This document shows positions 1 through 8,585 of a DNA stretch of 64,000 nt, piece by piece; the first letter of the stretch is position 1, and each line of letters starts with the position of its first letter. The DNA is taken from NCBI GenBank assembly GCA_003669585.1, contig QWOQ01000017.1, positions 310,001-374,000 of the forward strand, read 5' to 3'. The notes under the pieces are model-generated. The model did no database searches and had not been told where the DNA came from. It saw only the letters and a program-made list of their open reading frames with translations. This DNA comes from Planctomycetota bacterium (GTDB taxonomy: Bacteria > Planctomycetota > Planctomycetia > Pirellulales > UBA1268). The position numbers and the translations under genes were made by a program.

Positions 1-511
1 CTTGCGCAATTTTTCCGGCCAACTCGAGTCCGCGGCTCCGTTTTTGCGGGTCATTGCTTGTCAGTGGATAGGGCCAGAAAAGAAACGAGCACAGGCCACT
101 AATTTCAATCCCTATCCGATCGGCAAGCACTCGAACAGCGGCGAGTTCCTTCGCTGTCGCTTTTGGAGAAAGATCGTTATCGAGGTCGTAGTTGAGTTCG
201 ATACCATCAAAACCCGCCTCTTTTGCAAGCCGGAAACATTCCTCCAGCGACATTCTCTGGGGATAGGGAAATGCCCAAAGATTGATCGATTTTTTCATGT
301 CGTACCGGATGGGCGACTTGCGGCGATCGTCGCTGGCAACTGCCAAGGGAGCGGAATCGACGGCTTGCTCTTGCGACTGACGTTGTTCGTGGGCGATTGA
401 GTTGGTTGCAGAAGCAGCGCCAAATATCGCGAGGCCAGATCGCAGTGCGTCACGGCGGCTGACGTGTCGGGTTTGCCCAAATGGGGCCGACCACTGGTTG
501 TCGCTTGTCAT
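1..511 (-). CDS. Sugar phosphate isomerase/epimerase, TIM-barrel family (3' end outside window)
   Basis: This reading frame begins with ATG at 511 and stays open to the left edge, so about 170 N-terminal residues are present and the C-terminus is missing. The first 40 residues contain SRRDALRSGL followed by an Ala/Gly-rich stretch, which looks like a Tat export signal. After a polar linker the mature part starts KKSINLWAFPYPQRMSLEE and continues with AGFDGIELNYD, the first strands of the xylose-isomerase-like/AP-endonuclease-2 barrel. Family members epimerise or isomerise sugars or keto-sugars using a metal held inside the barrel; the metal ligands would lie beyond the window. A plus-strand ORF over the same bases is a shadow. 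The family call is fairly safe; the substrate is unknown. Confidence 0.8.
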   Translation of the reverse strand, partial: MTSDNQWSAPFGQTRHVSRRDALRSGLAIFGAASATNSIAHEQRQSQEQAVDSAPLAVASDDRRKSPIRYDMKKSINLWAFPYPQRMSLEECFRLAKEAGFDGIELNYDLDNDLSPKATAKELAAVRVLADRIGIEISGLCSFLFWPYPLTSNDPQKRSRGLELAGKIAQ

Positions 512-595
512 GAATACCTCTCTCGAATCGATCGCGTCTTGGCACTCCATCCCAAAGGTATCGAGGAGTTTCCGCTTGAGCGTCGAAAGCCGGCT

Positions 596-1666
596 TTAGG
601 GTTTTACAATTCCCGCAGCCGCTGTCATATCGGGCAAGTTGTAGAAACCGATTGCCAAAATCGCGTAGGTGGCGATTAAAAGAATGCCTTCCATCCAATT
701 GGCTTCACCATCTTTGGTCAACTCTTTGGCAATGAGGACAGCCAGCACAATGGATACGACTTCAAAACTGGTAAACTTGAGATCCATCGGCTGACCGAGC
801 AAGAGTCCACCAAAGACCAATAGTGGTGCGACCAAAAGTACCATTTGAATCGTCGAACCCACCGTCACGCTGAGCACCAGCGATGGGCGGCCAGACCTTG
901 CAAACCTCACCGCTGAAAGCACCTCTCCAATTCCGCCAACACCTCCCAAAAGAACAATGCCGCTAAAGGTGTCGGACAGTCCCAACGCTTTGGCCGTTGG
1001 TCCGAGTGACTCCGAAAGCGTATCGCTCACCATCGCTAATGCCACAGCAGCAGCGGCCAGAATCGACAGGCTCTTCCATACCGGTGATGGAGGATTTGAC
1101 TCATCGAGTTCCTCATCGGGCGTGATACTTTCTCCCTTTCTGCCACTGACGAGCGTAATAAAAACGTTCAGAACATAGATCACAAGCAAAATGACTGAGA
1201 TTTCAATTGAAAGTCCGCGGGTTCCGGCGGGTGTGCCAATTTCAAAAACCGCTGGAACGACAAAACAAAAAATGCAGATCATCAGCATCGATCCACCGAT
1301 TCGCAAGTTGTGCCGATCAAATTTCTGTTCACCAAACTTGAGTCCGCCGAAAATCAGGGCAAGACCAAGACCAATCATCAAATTGACGAGGATCGATCCG
1401 GTAAGCGACGCCTTCACTACCGATCCCAACCCATGAGAAAGCGCAACAATGCCAATAATGAGTTCTGGTGCGTTGTTCAAGCTCGAGTTGAGAAGGCCAC
1501 CGATGGTGGGTCCGAGTTTGGCGGCAAGCTGTTCGGTGGCATCTCCCATCACCTCTACCAAAGGAATAATTGCCGCTAGTGAAAGCGCAAAAACTACACT
1601 CGGATCAACTTCAAACCACGATGCCGCAATCGCCGCCGGCATACACACAAGCAACCATTTAATCAT
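596..1666 (-). CDS. Ca2+/H+ antiporter (CAX/ChaA type)
   Basis: An integral membrane cation/proton exchanger of the Ca2+:cation antiporter superfamily, expected to expel Ca2+ from the cytoplasm using the proton gradient. It carries both conserved alpha repeats. The first reads GDATEQLAAKLGPTIGGLLN and continues SSLNNAPELIIGI. The second runs from SGIVLLGGVGGIGEV to VGSTIQMVLLVAPLLV. About ten or eleven hydrophobic segments are visible, with an acidic linker (GESITPDEELDESN) between the two halves, as is usual for CAX proteins. The start at 1666 (MIKWLLVCMPAAIAA) opens directly into the first membrane helix; the longer frame from 1795 would add 43 polar, Cys-rich residues and is less likely. 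The gene stands alone, upstream of the partial epimerase gene. Calcium is the likeliest ion but is not proven by sequence. Confidence 0.88.
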   Translation of the reverse strand: MIKWLLVCMPAAIAASWFEVDPSVVFALSLAAIIPLVEVMGDATEQLAAKLGPTIGGLLNSSLNNAPELIIGIVALSHGLGSVVKASLTGSILVNLMIGLGLALIFGGLKFGEQKFDRHNLRIGGSMLMICIFCFVVPAVFEIGTPAGTRGLSIEISVILLVIYVLNVFITLVSGRKGESITPDEELDESNPPSPVWKSLSILAAAAVALAMVSDTLSESLGPTAKALGLSDTFSGIVLLGGVGGIGEVLSAVRFARSGRPSLVLSVTVGSTIQMVLLVAPLLVFGGLLLGQPMDLKFTSFEVVSIVLAVLIAKELTKDGEANWMEGILLIATYAILAIGFYNLPDMTAAAGIVKP

Positions 1667-1897
1667 TGAGATATTTCTGCAATTCTTCTGCAAACAGCCG
1701 CATCCGAAAAACAATTGATCGGATTGAGTGACCGGGCCAGAAAAAGAGCATACACAATTCAAACAGCCCCTTATCGGGGACCGATTGAATTTCACATGCT
1801 TGCCCGCGTTTTATCCATCGAGAGCGCAAAAGCCGCTCTTTCAAATTGAATCCGAGTACTTTTCACCGTTTTATAAAACGAAAGACGATCTTTAGTT

Positions 1898-2143
1898 TTA
1901 CTTCGTTTCGGCTTCTTCAGACTTCGGTTTGGTTTCATCAGTCGGCGCCGCACTTGCAGCTGGCGCGGGAGCACCACCCGGAGTGCCTGGGAGAGGTCCC
2001 ATTTTGCCACTGGGATTCATGAGGATATCGCTTGGGGCTGTCGGAACCGTTTTTGCTGCCGGAGCCTGAGGGCTGCATCCGGTTAAGAAAAAACAGGCTG
2101 AAAGAATTGACGCCGAGCCCGCAACGAATAGTTGTCTTTTCAT
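1898..2143 (-). CDS. Small Pro/Ala-rich lipoprotein
   Basis: An 81-residue predicted lipoprotein of unknown function. The start at 2143 (MKRQLFVAG) gives a compact signal peptide ending in the lipobox LTGC, so the mature protein would begin at the Cys and be lipid-anchored. The mature part is low-complexity, rich in Pro, Ala, Gly and charged residues, with no fold visible. A longer frame begins at 2245 but would overlap the gene before it. It lies about 95 bp downstream of a DUF1559 gene on the same strand and probably shares its transcript. The same arrangement recurs at 3551-3997 and 59058-59399. Confidence 0.65.
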   Translation of the reverse strand: MKRQLFVAGSASILSACFFLTGCSPQAPAAKTVPTAPSDILMNPSGKMGPLPGTPGGAPAPAASAAPTDETKPKSEEAETK

Positions 2144-2238
2144 TGGTGGTAGAAATCCTGTGGAAGGTGTGAGAAATATGGAACAAGCAAACCGGAAACA
2201 CAACCGCTTTGCAGTGACGATGATCGTATCAGAATTGA

Positions 2239-3264
2239 TTACCATGTTCCATTTGGACCGGAATCATTTGCTGTCATCACTTGTTGCCAAATTGGATCTT
2301 GGATTTCTCCGGTGACCGATCGCGTGGCACCATCGAGCATCAAAACCTGGATAGCGGCATGGGCCGAAGAAGCTCGAGACCGATCACATTTCGGAGCGTT
2401 GCCCGTTGTTTGATCGCTCATCCCGGTCTGTGGTCGCATGTTCCAATTATTTCCCTGTGATCCCTGACCCCCGTTACCAAACGTGGGCCCCCAATCGTGA
2501 GCACTCCACCACCAATTTCCGCCTGGCCAGAAAGCCAGATTTCCGCCCCCTGAAATGTTAACGCCGTCTCTTGTGCTGCAGGTAGCGAGCTTCTCTGCAA
2601 ATGCGACAGTGTTGCTCGTTCCATCGGTAATGGCTCCAGTGTCACCCAAACTGTTAGAATCTGGTTTGCCATTGCCACCAATATATGTTGTTGTCCATTT
2701 TTGTCCAAAAACCATGTAGTTGGCTGCGTAACACGTTGCAGACCAACCATTGACTTGATTCGTGGGATAGCCGTTGGAGAGCGTTGAATCGGACGGGCAA
2801 AGATAGCCCGGGACAACCTTCGTACGGACAACATTGCTTGGCGTACTTTGTAACGGCGCATCCCAGCTCCACGGTCCGTCTGGATTCATGCCGGCCCACG
2901 GCGTGATTGCAGCTGTAAAAACGTCAACAACCTCCATGTATGGTAAAATTGCGATATTGATGTTGTAGCCCGTCACTTGTGGCGGACTTCCGCCTGGATT
3001 TGTGGTGCTCCACGGACATCGCATTGCACCGGGAAGCGCGTTTTTTGTGTCATGAAAATTGTGAACGGCCAGTCCGATCTGCTTGAGCTTATTGCTGCAG
3101 CTGCTTCGCCTGGCCGCTTCGCGAGCCGCCTGTACCGCTGGTAGCAATAGCCCTACCAAGACGCCGATGATCGCGATCACCACGAGCAATTCAACAAGCG
3201 TAAATCCACGCCGCACCCGACTCAACCCGACCCGACCCGAAAACAGAGCCAAAACAGGCAACAT
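2239..3264 (-). CDS. DUF1559 prepilin-like protein (tandem copy 1)
   Basis: A 341-residue planctomycete DUF1559 protein with a type IV prepilin-like N-terminus. [17 protein letters not shown] is the peptidase cleavage and methylation motif and begins the hydrophobic helix, followed by [17 protein letters not shown]. The globular part has the family's CPSD segment and the C-terminal DG motif ([15 protein letters not shown] count eight residues between His and DG rather than the usual nine). The likely site is the cell surface or periplasm as a pseudopilin; the role is unknown. The start at 3264 has AAGGAG seven bases upstream. The first 40 or so codons and the leader are nearly identical to those of the gene at 4120-4986. 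The short stretch before RRGF is built of repeated ACCCG-like units. Confidence 0.88.
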   Translation of the reverse strand: MLPVLALFSGRVGLSRVRRGFTLVELLVVIAIIGVLVGLLLPAVQAAREAARRSSCSNKLKQIGLAVHNFHDTKNALPGAMRCPWSTTNPGGSPPQVTGYNINIAILPYMEVVDVFTAAITPWAGMNPDGPWSWDAPLQSTPSNVVRTKVVPGYLCPSDSTLSNGYPTNQVNGWSATCYAANYMVFGQKWTTTYIGGNGKPDSNSLGDTGAITDGTSNTVAFAEKLATCSTRDGVNISGGGNLAFWPGGNWWWSAHDWGPTFGNGGQGSQGNNWNMRPQTGMSDQTTGNAPKCDRSRASSAHAAIQVLMLDGATRSVTGEIQDPIWQQVMTANDSGPNGTW

Positions 3265-3346
3265 AGAAAGTCTCCTTCAAAAAAAGATTGATCGATCGTG
3301 AGACAATGCAAAAACCAGAAACTTTTTCAAGAAAATTGGGGGCATA
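3122..3346 (-). repeat. Duplicated leader plus N-terminal coding segment, copy 1
   Basis: This stretch and 4844-5067 are nearly identical. They cover the end of the 5' leader, the AAGGAG ribosome site, the start codon and the N-terminal helix of two neighbouring DUF1559 genes. The match is essentially perfect from the start codon to about 70 bp upstream. Weaker similarity resumes further upstream around 3418-3485 versus 5145-5212 (both contain AAAAAGTAAAGGGG), suggesting that the promoter was duplicated too. Confidence 0.75.
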
Positions 3347-3351
3347 CACAT

Positions 3352-3381
3352 TTTGACATGTCGAAATGCCGACATGTCAAA
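3352..3381. promoter_or_regulatory. Perfect 12-bp inverted repeat upstream of DUF1559 copy 1
   Basis: TTTGACATGTCG and its exact reverse complement CGACATGTCAAA flank a six-base loop (AAATGC). It lies about 90 bp upstream of the start at 3264, in the minus-strand leader, and is absent from the otherwise matching leader of the second copy. No U-rich tail follows on either strand, so an operator or an RNA hairpin is more likely than a terminator. Confidence 0.45.
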
Positions 3382-3550
3382 TCGATGAATCCGCGCTCCC
3401 CTTTTCCCTGCTCACAAATAATATTTCGACTCAATCAAAAAGTAAAGGGGTCGGATTTCCAAAATTTGGAATTTTTGATTCTCTGACGATTCTGACAGCG
3501 AAGGATCGTTCAAAACACTCTGCTCTGTGAATAGAAACGCCTCGTAAACA

Positions 3551-3997
3551 CTATTCGAGCTTTAGTTCACACTTTTGTTCGGCAGCCGTGACGATCAACC
3601 GAAGGTCGGTTGTTTCAGGCGAGAGATACTTTTTTGGAATTGTGACACTTGCACCAGCATCCCCGCTTGGCAGCACGGGCGTACCCGGGGGCGGTGTGGT
3701 TTGCATTTTATTCATCGCAGGAGCACCGCCAACTGTTTCTACAGTCACTTTGAGTTCCCCACGTGGAAGATCAGTGGCAATAAACTCCCCCGAGGAGTTG
3801 ATTGATGCTTGACCCACCAATGTGTTACCGGCATCAAAAATCTTAACAGTACCCCCCGGGAGGGCTGCTCCTTTGAAGACCACCGTCCCTCTGACAAGGG
3901 ACAACTGTGGTCCGGTGGCTTCGCCGCAGCCCGAAAGAAAAATTGCACTGAGAAACAAACTTCCGAGTAAAAAAACTCTGCCGCTTTTGCAAAACAT
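3551..3997 (-). CDS. Lipoprotein with carboxypeptidase-regulatory/transthyretin-like fold
   Basis: A 148-residue predicted lipoprotein. The signal peptide MFCKSGRVFLLGSLFLSAIF ends in the lipobox LSGC. The mature part begins with a short linker, then VRGTVVFKGAALPGGTVKIFD and SSGEFIATDLPRGELKVTV. That pattern is typical of the small beta-sandwich domains annotated as carboxypeptidase regulatory-like in planctomycete lipoproteins. The expected location is the periplasmic face of a membrane, and no enzymatic residues are visible. It follows the DUF1559 gene at 4120-4986 by 122 bp on the same strand and is probably co-transcribed with it. The domain is assigned by pattern only; the role is unknown. 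Confidence 0.8.
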   Translation of the reverse strand: MFCKSGRVFLLGSLFLSAIFLSGCGEATGPQLSLVRGTVVFKGAALPGGTVKIFDAGNTLVGQASINSSGEFIATDLPRGELKVTVETVGGAPAMNKMQTTPPPGTPVLPSGDAGASVTIPKKYLSPETTDLRLIVTAAEQKCELKLE

Positions 3998-4119
3998 TCA
4001 GCAATGCTCCAACTGTAAAAAATGGAATGGAATAAGAAGGCTTTCGACGCGCCATGATCAAGGCAAACAAGTTGAAAACATCTCAAAGAATTATTTTGAA
4101 GGACGAGGAATCCTAAATC

Positions 4120-4986
4120 CTAGAGATCCGTTTCTGGATAATCCTGACCATCCTTTGGACTGGTGAGAAGCAGCCAAACAGACTGTGAAATGGTGGGAGA
4201 CAGGCTTCGAGTGCTTCCATCCAACAGGCCTATGATCGCAATTCCGCCGATAGCCTGCGTGCGATTGGGATCGCACGCCGCTTTTGTCGGAGCAACCTGC
4301 GGTGGAAGGCCATTCACGTTCGTTGCAAACAGCGCCATCCATTCTCTCGTCCATGTGCCGTGAGACCATAATGAACCATTGCCACCGCATGCTCCGTATT
4401 TCTGCGCAAATCCAAGCGTTTTTGACGATCCGTCAGAGATCGTGGCAAACGTCGCCTTTGCGTTCCAATCAATACCTGGTTGACCAAAGACGTTGTGGCT
4501 TTGCGACCAGTTGGAAGCAGCCCAATCTCCGGTACCCATGCCATTGACGGTGGTGGAGTCACGGGGATCGTAAAACGCGGGAATTTTTGCCGATCGAAGT
4601 GCTGCGGTGTTGTGTGGATACCCGCTGGTATCGGATAAACCAAGGTCGTACCACTGACCTTGCTCCATAAAAGGTAAAATCCAAAAGTGCAGGCTTGCTT
4701 CATGAAATGGTGCGGCAGAACCCCCAACCGGAGTTCTTCTTTCCCAGTTTGCGGGAAACACTTGTCTCGTATCGTGATGGTTCTGAAGTGCGAGACTGAG
4801 TTGTTTTAGATTGTTTGTCGCCGAAGATCGCCTCGCTGATTCGCGAGCCGCCTGTACCGCTGGTAGCAGTAGCCCTACTAAGACGCCGATGATCGCAATC
4901 ACCACCAGCAATTCAACAAGCGTAAATCCGCGCCGCACCCGACTCGACCCGACTCGACCCGAAAACAGAGCCAAAACAGGCAACAT
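4120..4986 (-). CDS. DUF1559 prepilin-like protein (tandem copy 2)
   Basis: A 288-residue DUF1559 protein with the same prepilin motif as its neighbour ([17 protein letters not shown], then [17 protein letters not shown]). Its first 50 or so residues are almost identical to those of the gene at 2239-3264, while the globular parts have diverged strongly. It retains the terminal LLDGSTRSL element, but the His that normally precedes it by about ten residues is missing. It is expected at the cell surface or in the periplasm as a pseudopilin-like protein; the function is unknown. The ribosome site AAGGAG is seven bases from the ATG. The lipoprotein gene at 3551-3997 lies directly downstream. Confidence 0.86.
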   Translation of the reverse strand: MLPVLALFSGRVGSSRVRRGFTLVELLVVIAIIGVLVGLLLPAVQAARESARRSSATNNLKQLSLALQNHHDTRQVFPANWERRTPVGGSAAPFHEASLHFWILPFMEQGQWYDLGLSDTSGYPHNTAALRSAKIPAFYDPRDSTTVNGMGTGDWAASNWSQSHNVFGQPGIDWNAKATFATISDGSSKTLGFAQKYGACGGNGSLWSHGTWTREWMALFATNVNGLPPQVAPTKAACDPNRTQAIGGIAIIGLLDGSTRSLSPTISQSVWLLLTSPKDGQDYPETDL

Positions 4987-5067
4987 AGAAAGTCTCCTTC
5001 AAAAAAAGATTGATCGATCGTGAGACAATGCAAAAACCAGAAACTTTGTTCAAGAAAATTGGGGCTT
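4844..5067 (-). repeat. Duplicated leader plus N-terminal coding segment, copy 2
   Basis: Partner of the segment at 3122-3346. The two copies differ at only a few positions, for example ACTCGACCCG for ACTCAACCCG in the short pentamer-like repeats just before the prepilin motif. Confidence 0.75.
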
Positions 5068-5437
5068 AAAAATGGCCAAATGTCTAATCAGGCATCTATT
5101 CCATCGATTGGTATCAATTGCAGCGGCCCTGCTTCCCCGTTCGGAAATATATTTCGAATCAATTAAAAAGTAAAGGGGCCGGACTGCCGAAATTGGGAAA
5201 TTGTGATCCTTTATCACTGCTCGCACATTCTCAAGACGCATCAAAAAGATGTCGCTGCTTCGACAACATGCCACCTTTGAGGAGGTCTCGAGGTTCTTTT
5301 TGTAGCACGCCTGGGCGTTCACATTTTCAACGGCTCCGCGTGTACAACCAAACCTGTTTTCAAAAGCGCTCTTCCTGATTCATCGAAAACATTTTGCATT
5401 TCAATACCTGATTTTCTTTTTGGAAAAGACCGCCACC
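4987..5437. promoter_or_regulatory. Divergent promoter region, DUF1559 copy 2 and beta-propeller gene
   Basis: 451 bp without a convincing gene. The left part is the duplicated leader of the minus-strand DUF1559 gene, including the conserved block near 5145-5212. The right part must hold the promoter of the plus-strand gene starting at 5438. No clear sigma-factor boxes, riboswitch or terminator could be recognised. Confidence 0.4.
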
Positions 5438-6847
5438 ATGAAGATTTACTTCTTGCTGTTCACTATGTTGGTTTTTTGTTCAGGGTTTTTTCCGACTGCT
5501 TCAAACCTGACTGGCCCAGCCAAAAGCCACGCTGCGGATCCGAGCAACTGGCCTCAATTTCGAGGCGCCGCCGGCCGGGGCTTTTTGGACGGCGATGGCG
5601 ACCTTCTGCCCAAACGCTGGTCCGCCAGCGAGAATGTCGCTTGGAAAACCGATATTCCAGGTCGCGGCTGGTCATCACCGATCGTTTGGGGAGACTTCGT
5701 TTTTCTCACATCGGTCATCAATGGAGGTGAATCCGAGGAGCCCAAAAAGGGACTCTACTTTGGCGGTGATCGCACAAAACCTTCTGGCAACGTGCACCAG
5801 TGGAAGATTTTTTGCCTCGACGCAAACACCGGTGACATTCGTTGGCAGCGGCAAGTACACGAGGGATTACCGACGACATCCATTCATCTGAAGAGCAGTT
5901 ATGCTTCGGAAACTCCTGTTACCGATGGCCAGCGAGTCTATTGCTTCTTTGGCAATGTCGGCATTTTCTGTTTTGATTTTGATGGGCAAGAAATCTGGAA
6001 CTATGCAATCGCGCCACACAAAACGCGTTCTGGTTGGGGCACGGCAGCATCACCTGTGCTTCATCGAGATCGTCTCTACATTGTCAACGATAACGATGAA
6101 GATTCTTTTCTTCTGGGAATTGATACCGCGACGGGAAAGGAAGTTTTGCGAGTTGCTCGCGATGAAAAAAGTAACTGGGCCACGCCCTATGTCTGGGTTC
6201 ATAACGATCGTACCGAGATCGTGACGGCTGGCACTGGAAAGGTTCGATCGTACGGGCTTGACGGAACCTTGCTTTGGTGGCTGGAAGGAATGTCGAGCAT
6301 CACCATCGCGACCCCCTTTAGCTCGACACACAACGGGCTCGCTTCACCCGACGAATTGCTCTATCTGAGTTCCGGCTATGTGCTCGATTCTTTGAAGCCT
6401 CTCTACGCAATTCGTCCAGGCGCGGCAGGAGATATTTCGCTCATGCCCGGAAAATCTTCGAATGATTTTATTGCATGGTCTCAACCGAAAGCCGCTCCCT
6501 ACAATCCAACCTCGCTTCTCTACCGCGACGTTCTTTACGTGCTGTACGACCAAGGCATTGTGAGTGGGTACCATCCACTCACGGGAATCAAACTCTTCGG
6601 GCCACAGCGTTTGCCAAATGGTCGCGCTATGACTTCTTCACCGTGGGCCTACGGCGGCAACGTATTTTGTTTGAACGAAGATGGTGTGACATCCGTGCTT
6701 GAAGCGGCCGACCATTTTCAGGTGCTTCACACCAATACACTTGCTGACGACGATATGTGCATGGCAACGCCTGCCATTTCCAAAGACCGATTGCTGATCC
6801 GCACCGCGGTTCGACTGTACTGCATTCAGAATCAAGAACGGCCTTAG
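5438..6847 (+). CDS. Exported PQQ-like beta-propeller repeat protein
   Basis: A 469-residue exported protein. The signal peptide starts MKIYFLLFTMLVFCSGFFP, and the mature part opens with the phrase NWPQFRGAAGRG, the usual N-terminus of planctomycete outer-membrane-assembly/PQQ-like propellers. Repeated blades of the form FCLDANTGDIRW, LLGIDTATGKEVLRV and LDGTLLWW match the quinoprotein-alcohol-dehydrogenase-like or BamB-like propeller. No dehydrogenase active site is visible, so a scaffold or binding role is as likely as catalysis. The ATG at 5438 has GGAAAAG nine bases upstream; a TTG at 5420 in the same frame lies before that site and was rejected. It ends one base before the stop of the convergent sulfatase gene. 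A second member of the family is at 27520. Confidence 0.85.
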   Translation: MKIYFLLFTMLVFCSGFFPTASNLTGPAKSHAADPSNWPQFRGAAGRGFLDGDGDLLPKRWSASENVAWKTDIPGRGWSSPIVWGDFVFLTSVINGGESEEPKKGLYFGGDRTKPSGNVHQWKIFCLDANTGDIRWQRQVHEGLPTTSIHLKSSYASETPVTDGQRVYCFFGNVGIFCFDFDGQEIWNYAIAPHKTRSGWGTAASPVLHRDRLYIVNDNDEDSFLLGIDTATGKEVLRVARDEKSNWATPYVWVHNDRTEIVTAGTGKVRSYGLDGTLLWWLEGMSSITIATPFSSTHNGLASPDELLYLSSGYVLDSLKPLYAIRPGAAGDISLMPGKSSNDFIAWSQPKAAPYNPTSLLYRDVLYVLYDQGIVSGYHPLTGIKLFGPQRLPNGRAMTSSPWAYGGNVFCLNEDGVTSVLEAADHFQVLHTNTLADDDMCMATPAISKDRLLIRTAVRLYCIQNQERP

Positions 6848-6848
6848 A

Positions 6849-8537
6849 TCAGGGTCGTTCTTTTGAATTGTGCTGGCCAGCATTCACATCCGTGGCAGCA
6901 AGCCGACGGCATTCATCAGCCGTTTTTTGCCAGAGTTCTTCAAGCGCCTTGGCCCTTTGGGGTTCGTGTGTTGCCAGATTGTGCTCTTCGCCGCGATCGT
7001 TTTTGAGATGATAGAGCGACCATGGCTCTCCCTTGCAGGCAACGAGCTTCCAGTTTCCTTCTCGCACCGCGCGGTGGCCGTCATGGCACCACCACAACTG
7101 CTCTTCAAGCGTCGCTCGACCATCGGCGAATGCTGCGAGCAGGCTCTTGCCATGCATCGACGGCGGCGGCTGATTGTTCCAGAGCTCCACGGAGTTGATC
7201 TTCGCAATTTCAAGAACCGTTGGCGTAACGTCGATCAGATGAACCGCCTGATGACGCAGTTGGCCACGGGCCGAAATGCCTTGGGGCCAGTGCGCAATGA
7301 ATGATGTCGCGATCCCTCCTTCATGCACCCATGTCTTGTGACGACGAAACGGTGTGTTACAGGCGCTCGACCAACCCGGACCAAGGCAGAGAAATGTCTT
7401 TCTCGAACCGGGCGCCGCTGTGGGGCTATGGCCCTCGCCCCGAACCATGATTTCGGCGCTTGCACCGTTATCACTCGCAAACACAATGAGTGTATTTTCT
7501 AATGCATTCATTGCGGCAAGTTGTTGGAGAATCAAACCTACCTGCTCGTCCATCGCTTCGATCATCGCCGCATGAATCGCCATTTTTGTCGCTTGAAAAT
7601 TTTGTTGCATACGCGTGAGTTCGACCCAGGGCAACGGTCGCTCGATCTCACCTGCGCCGAGTATCGCGATCGCGTCTGGAAATCGATACGGAGGGCCGAT
7701 GTCGAGTTCCATCGAGGGAAGCGGGCAGTTTATGATTCCGGCAGCGGTTAATTGTCGATGCCGCTCTTGCTGCATGATATTCCAGCCAGTTTCGTATCGC
7801 TTCTGATTTCGCTGAATCAGTTCTTGCGGCGCGTGAAGCGGAAAGTGCGGTGCGGTAAAGGCAACATACTGAAAAAAAGGGTTCTCTCCGTGGTTGGCTG
7901 CATGGTCGGCAAGGCATGCCACAGCATGCTCTCCGATCGCTCTCGTGGCATAAAAGTTTTCTGTTGGCGCAATCGCAACGCCTTCTTGCGTCACGCCTGA
8001 AGAATCAAAAAAATTGCTCTGTCCCTTGCCTGTCACGTCGAGCGAACGATCAAAACCACAGGCCAGCGGATCGCCATCGATGTGCCATTTTCCGGAGTGA
8101 TATGTTTTGTATCCCTTGAGTCGAAGCATCTCCGGAAGCAGTCGTGCCCATCCAGGCCGCGTACCACCGCTGCCGCCCGAACCATTCGGCAGTGCATCGC
8201 GTCGAATCGCTTGCGGATAATACCCCGTCAGCAATGCCGCGCGGCTTGGCCAGCATCGAGCAGTGTTGTAGGCCTGTGTAAATCGAAGACCACCAGCTGC
8301 AAGCCGGTCGATATTCGGTGTTGGAATTTCACTGCCATAACACCCTAGATCAGAAAATCCGAGGTCGTCTGCCAGAATCAAAACGATGTTTGTTTTGTCC
8401 TTCGAGGCTTCCGCGCCATGTGAATGATGCTCGAGCCCCGCCGCGGCACATACACAAAGTGCACCAATAAAACACAACCGAAGTGAATGCATGCTTTTCG
8501 ATCGTGTACCCATACTGGTCTTGTGCATGGACGACAT
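6849..8537 (-). CDS. Exported sulfatase (type I, formylglycine type)
   Basis: A 562-residue sulfatase of the alkaline phosphatase superfamily, hydrolysing sulfate esters, probably of a sulfated polysaccharide. NIVLILADDLGFSDLGCYG near the N-terminus holds the Asp pair for the metal. CWPSRAALLTG around residue 95 is the complete C-x-P-x-R signature, whose Cys is converted to formylglycine. GKWHIDG and FASDNGA are further conserved active-site segments. A signal peptide precedes the domain (LRLCFIGALCVCAAAG). The start at 8537 has AAGGAG eight bases upstream; an in-frame start at 8585 lies before that site and would run up to the DUF1501 stop. It is the last gene of a same-strand run beginning at 15448. 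The substrate cannot be told from sequence. Confidence 0.92.
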   Translation of the reverse strand: MSSMHKTSMGTRSKSMHSLRLCFIGALCVCAAAGLEHHSHGAEASKDKTNIVLILADDLGFSDLGCYGSEIPTPNIDRLAAGGLRFTQAYNTARCWPSRAALLTGYYPQAIRRDALPNGSGGSGGTRPGWARLLPEMLRLKGYKTYHSGKWHIDGDPLACGFDRSLDVTGKGQSNFFDSSGVTQEGVAIAPTENFYATRAIGEHAVACLADHAANHGENPFFQYVAFTAPHFPLHAPQELIQRNQKRYETGWNIMQQERHRQLTAAGIINCPLPSMELDIGPPYRFPDAIAILGAGEIERPLPWVELTRMQQNFQATKMAIHAAMIEAMDEQVGLILQQLAAMNALENTLIVFASDNGASAEIMVRGEGHSPTAAPGSRKTFLCLGPGWSSACNTPFRRHKTWVHEGGIATSFIAHWPQGISARGQLRHQAVHLIDVTPTVLEIAKINSVELWNNQPPPSMHGKSLLAAFADGRATLEEQLWWCHDGHRAVREGNWKLVACKGEPWSLYHLKNDRGEEHNLATHEPQRAKALEELWQKTADECRRLAATDVNAGQHNSKERP

Positions 8538-8585
8538 TCTTTCTTCTCCTTCAAGTCTTCCCTGCGAAATCGCTGTGAAATACAA

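Noticed and set aside
2-400. Plus-strand 132-codon frame at the left edge
   Set aside because: It mirrors the minus-strand epimerase gene, whose translation matches a known family while the plus-strand one does not.
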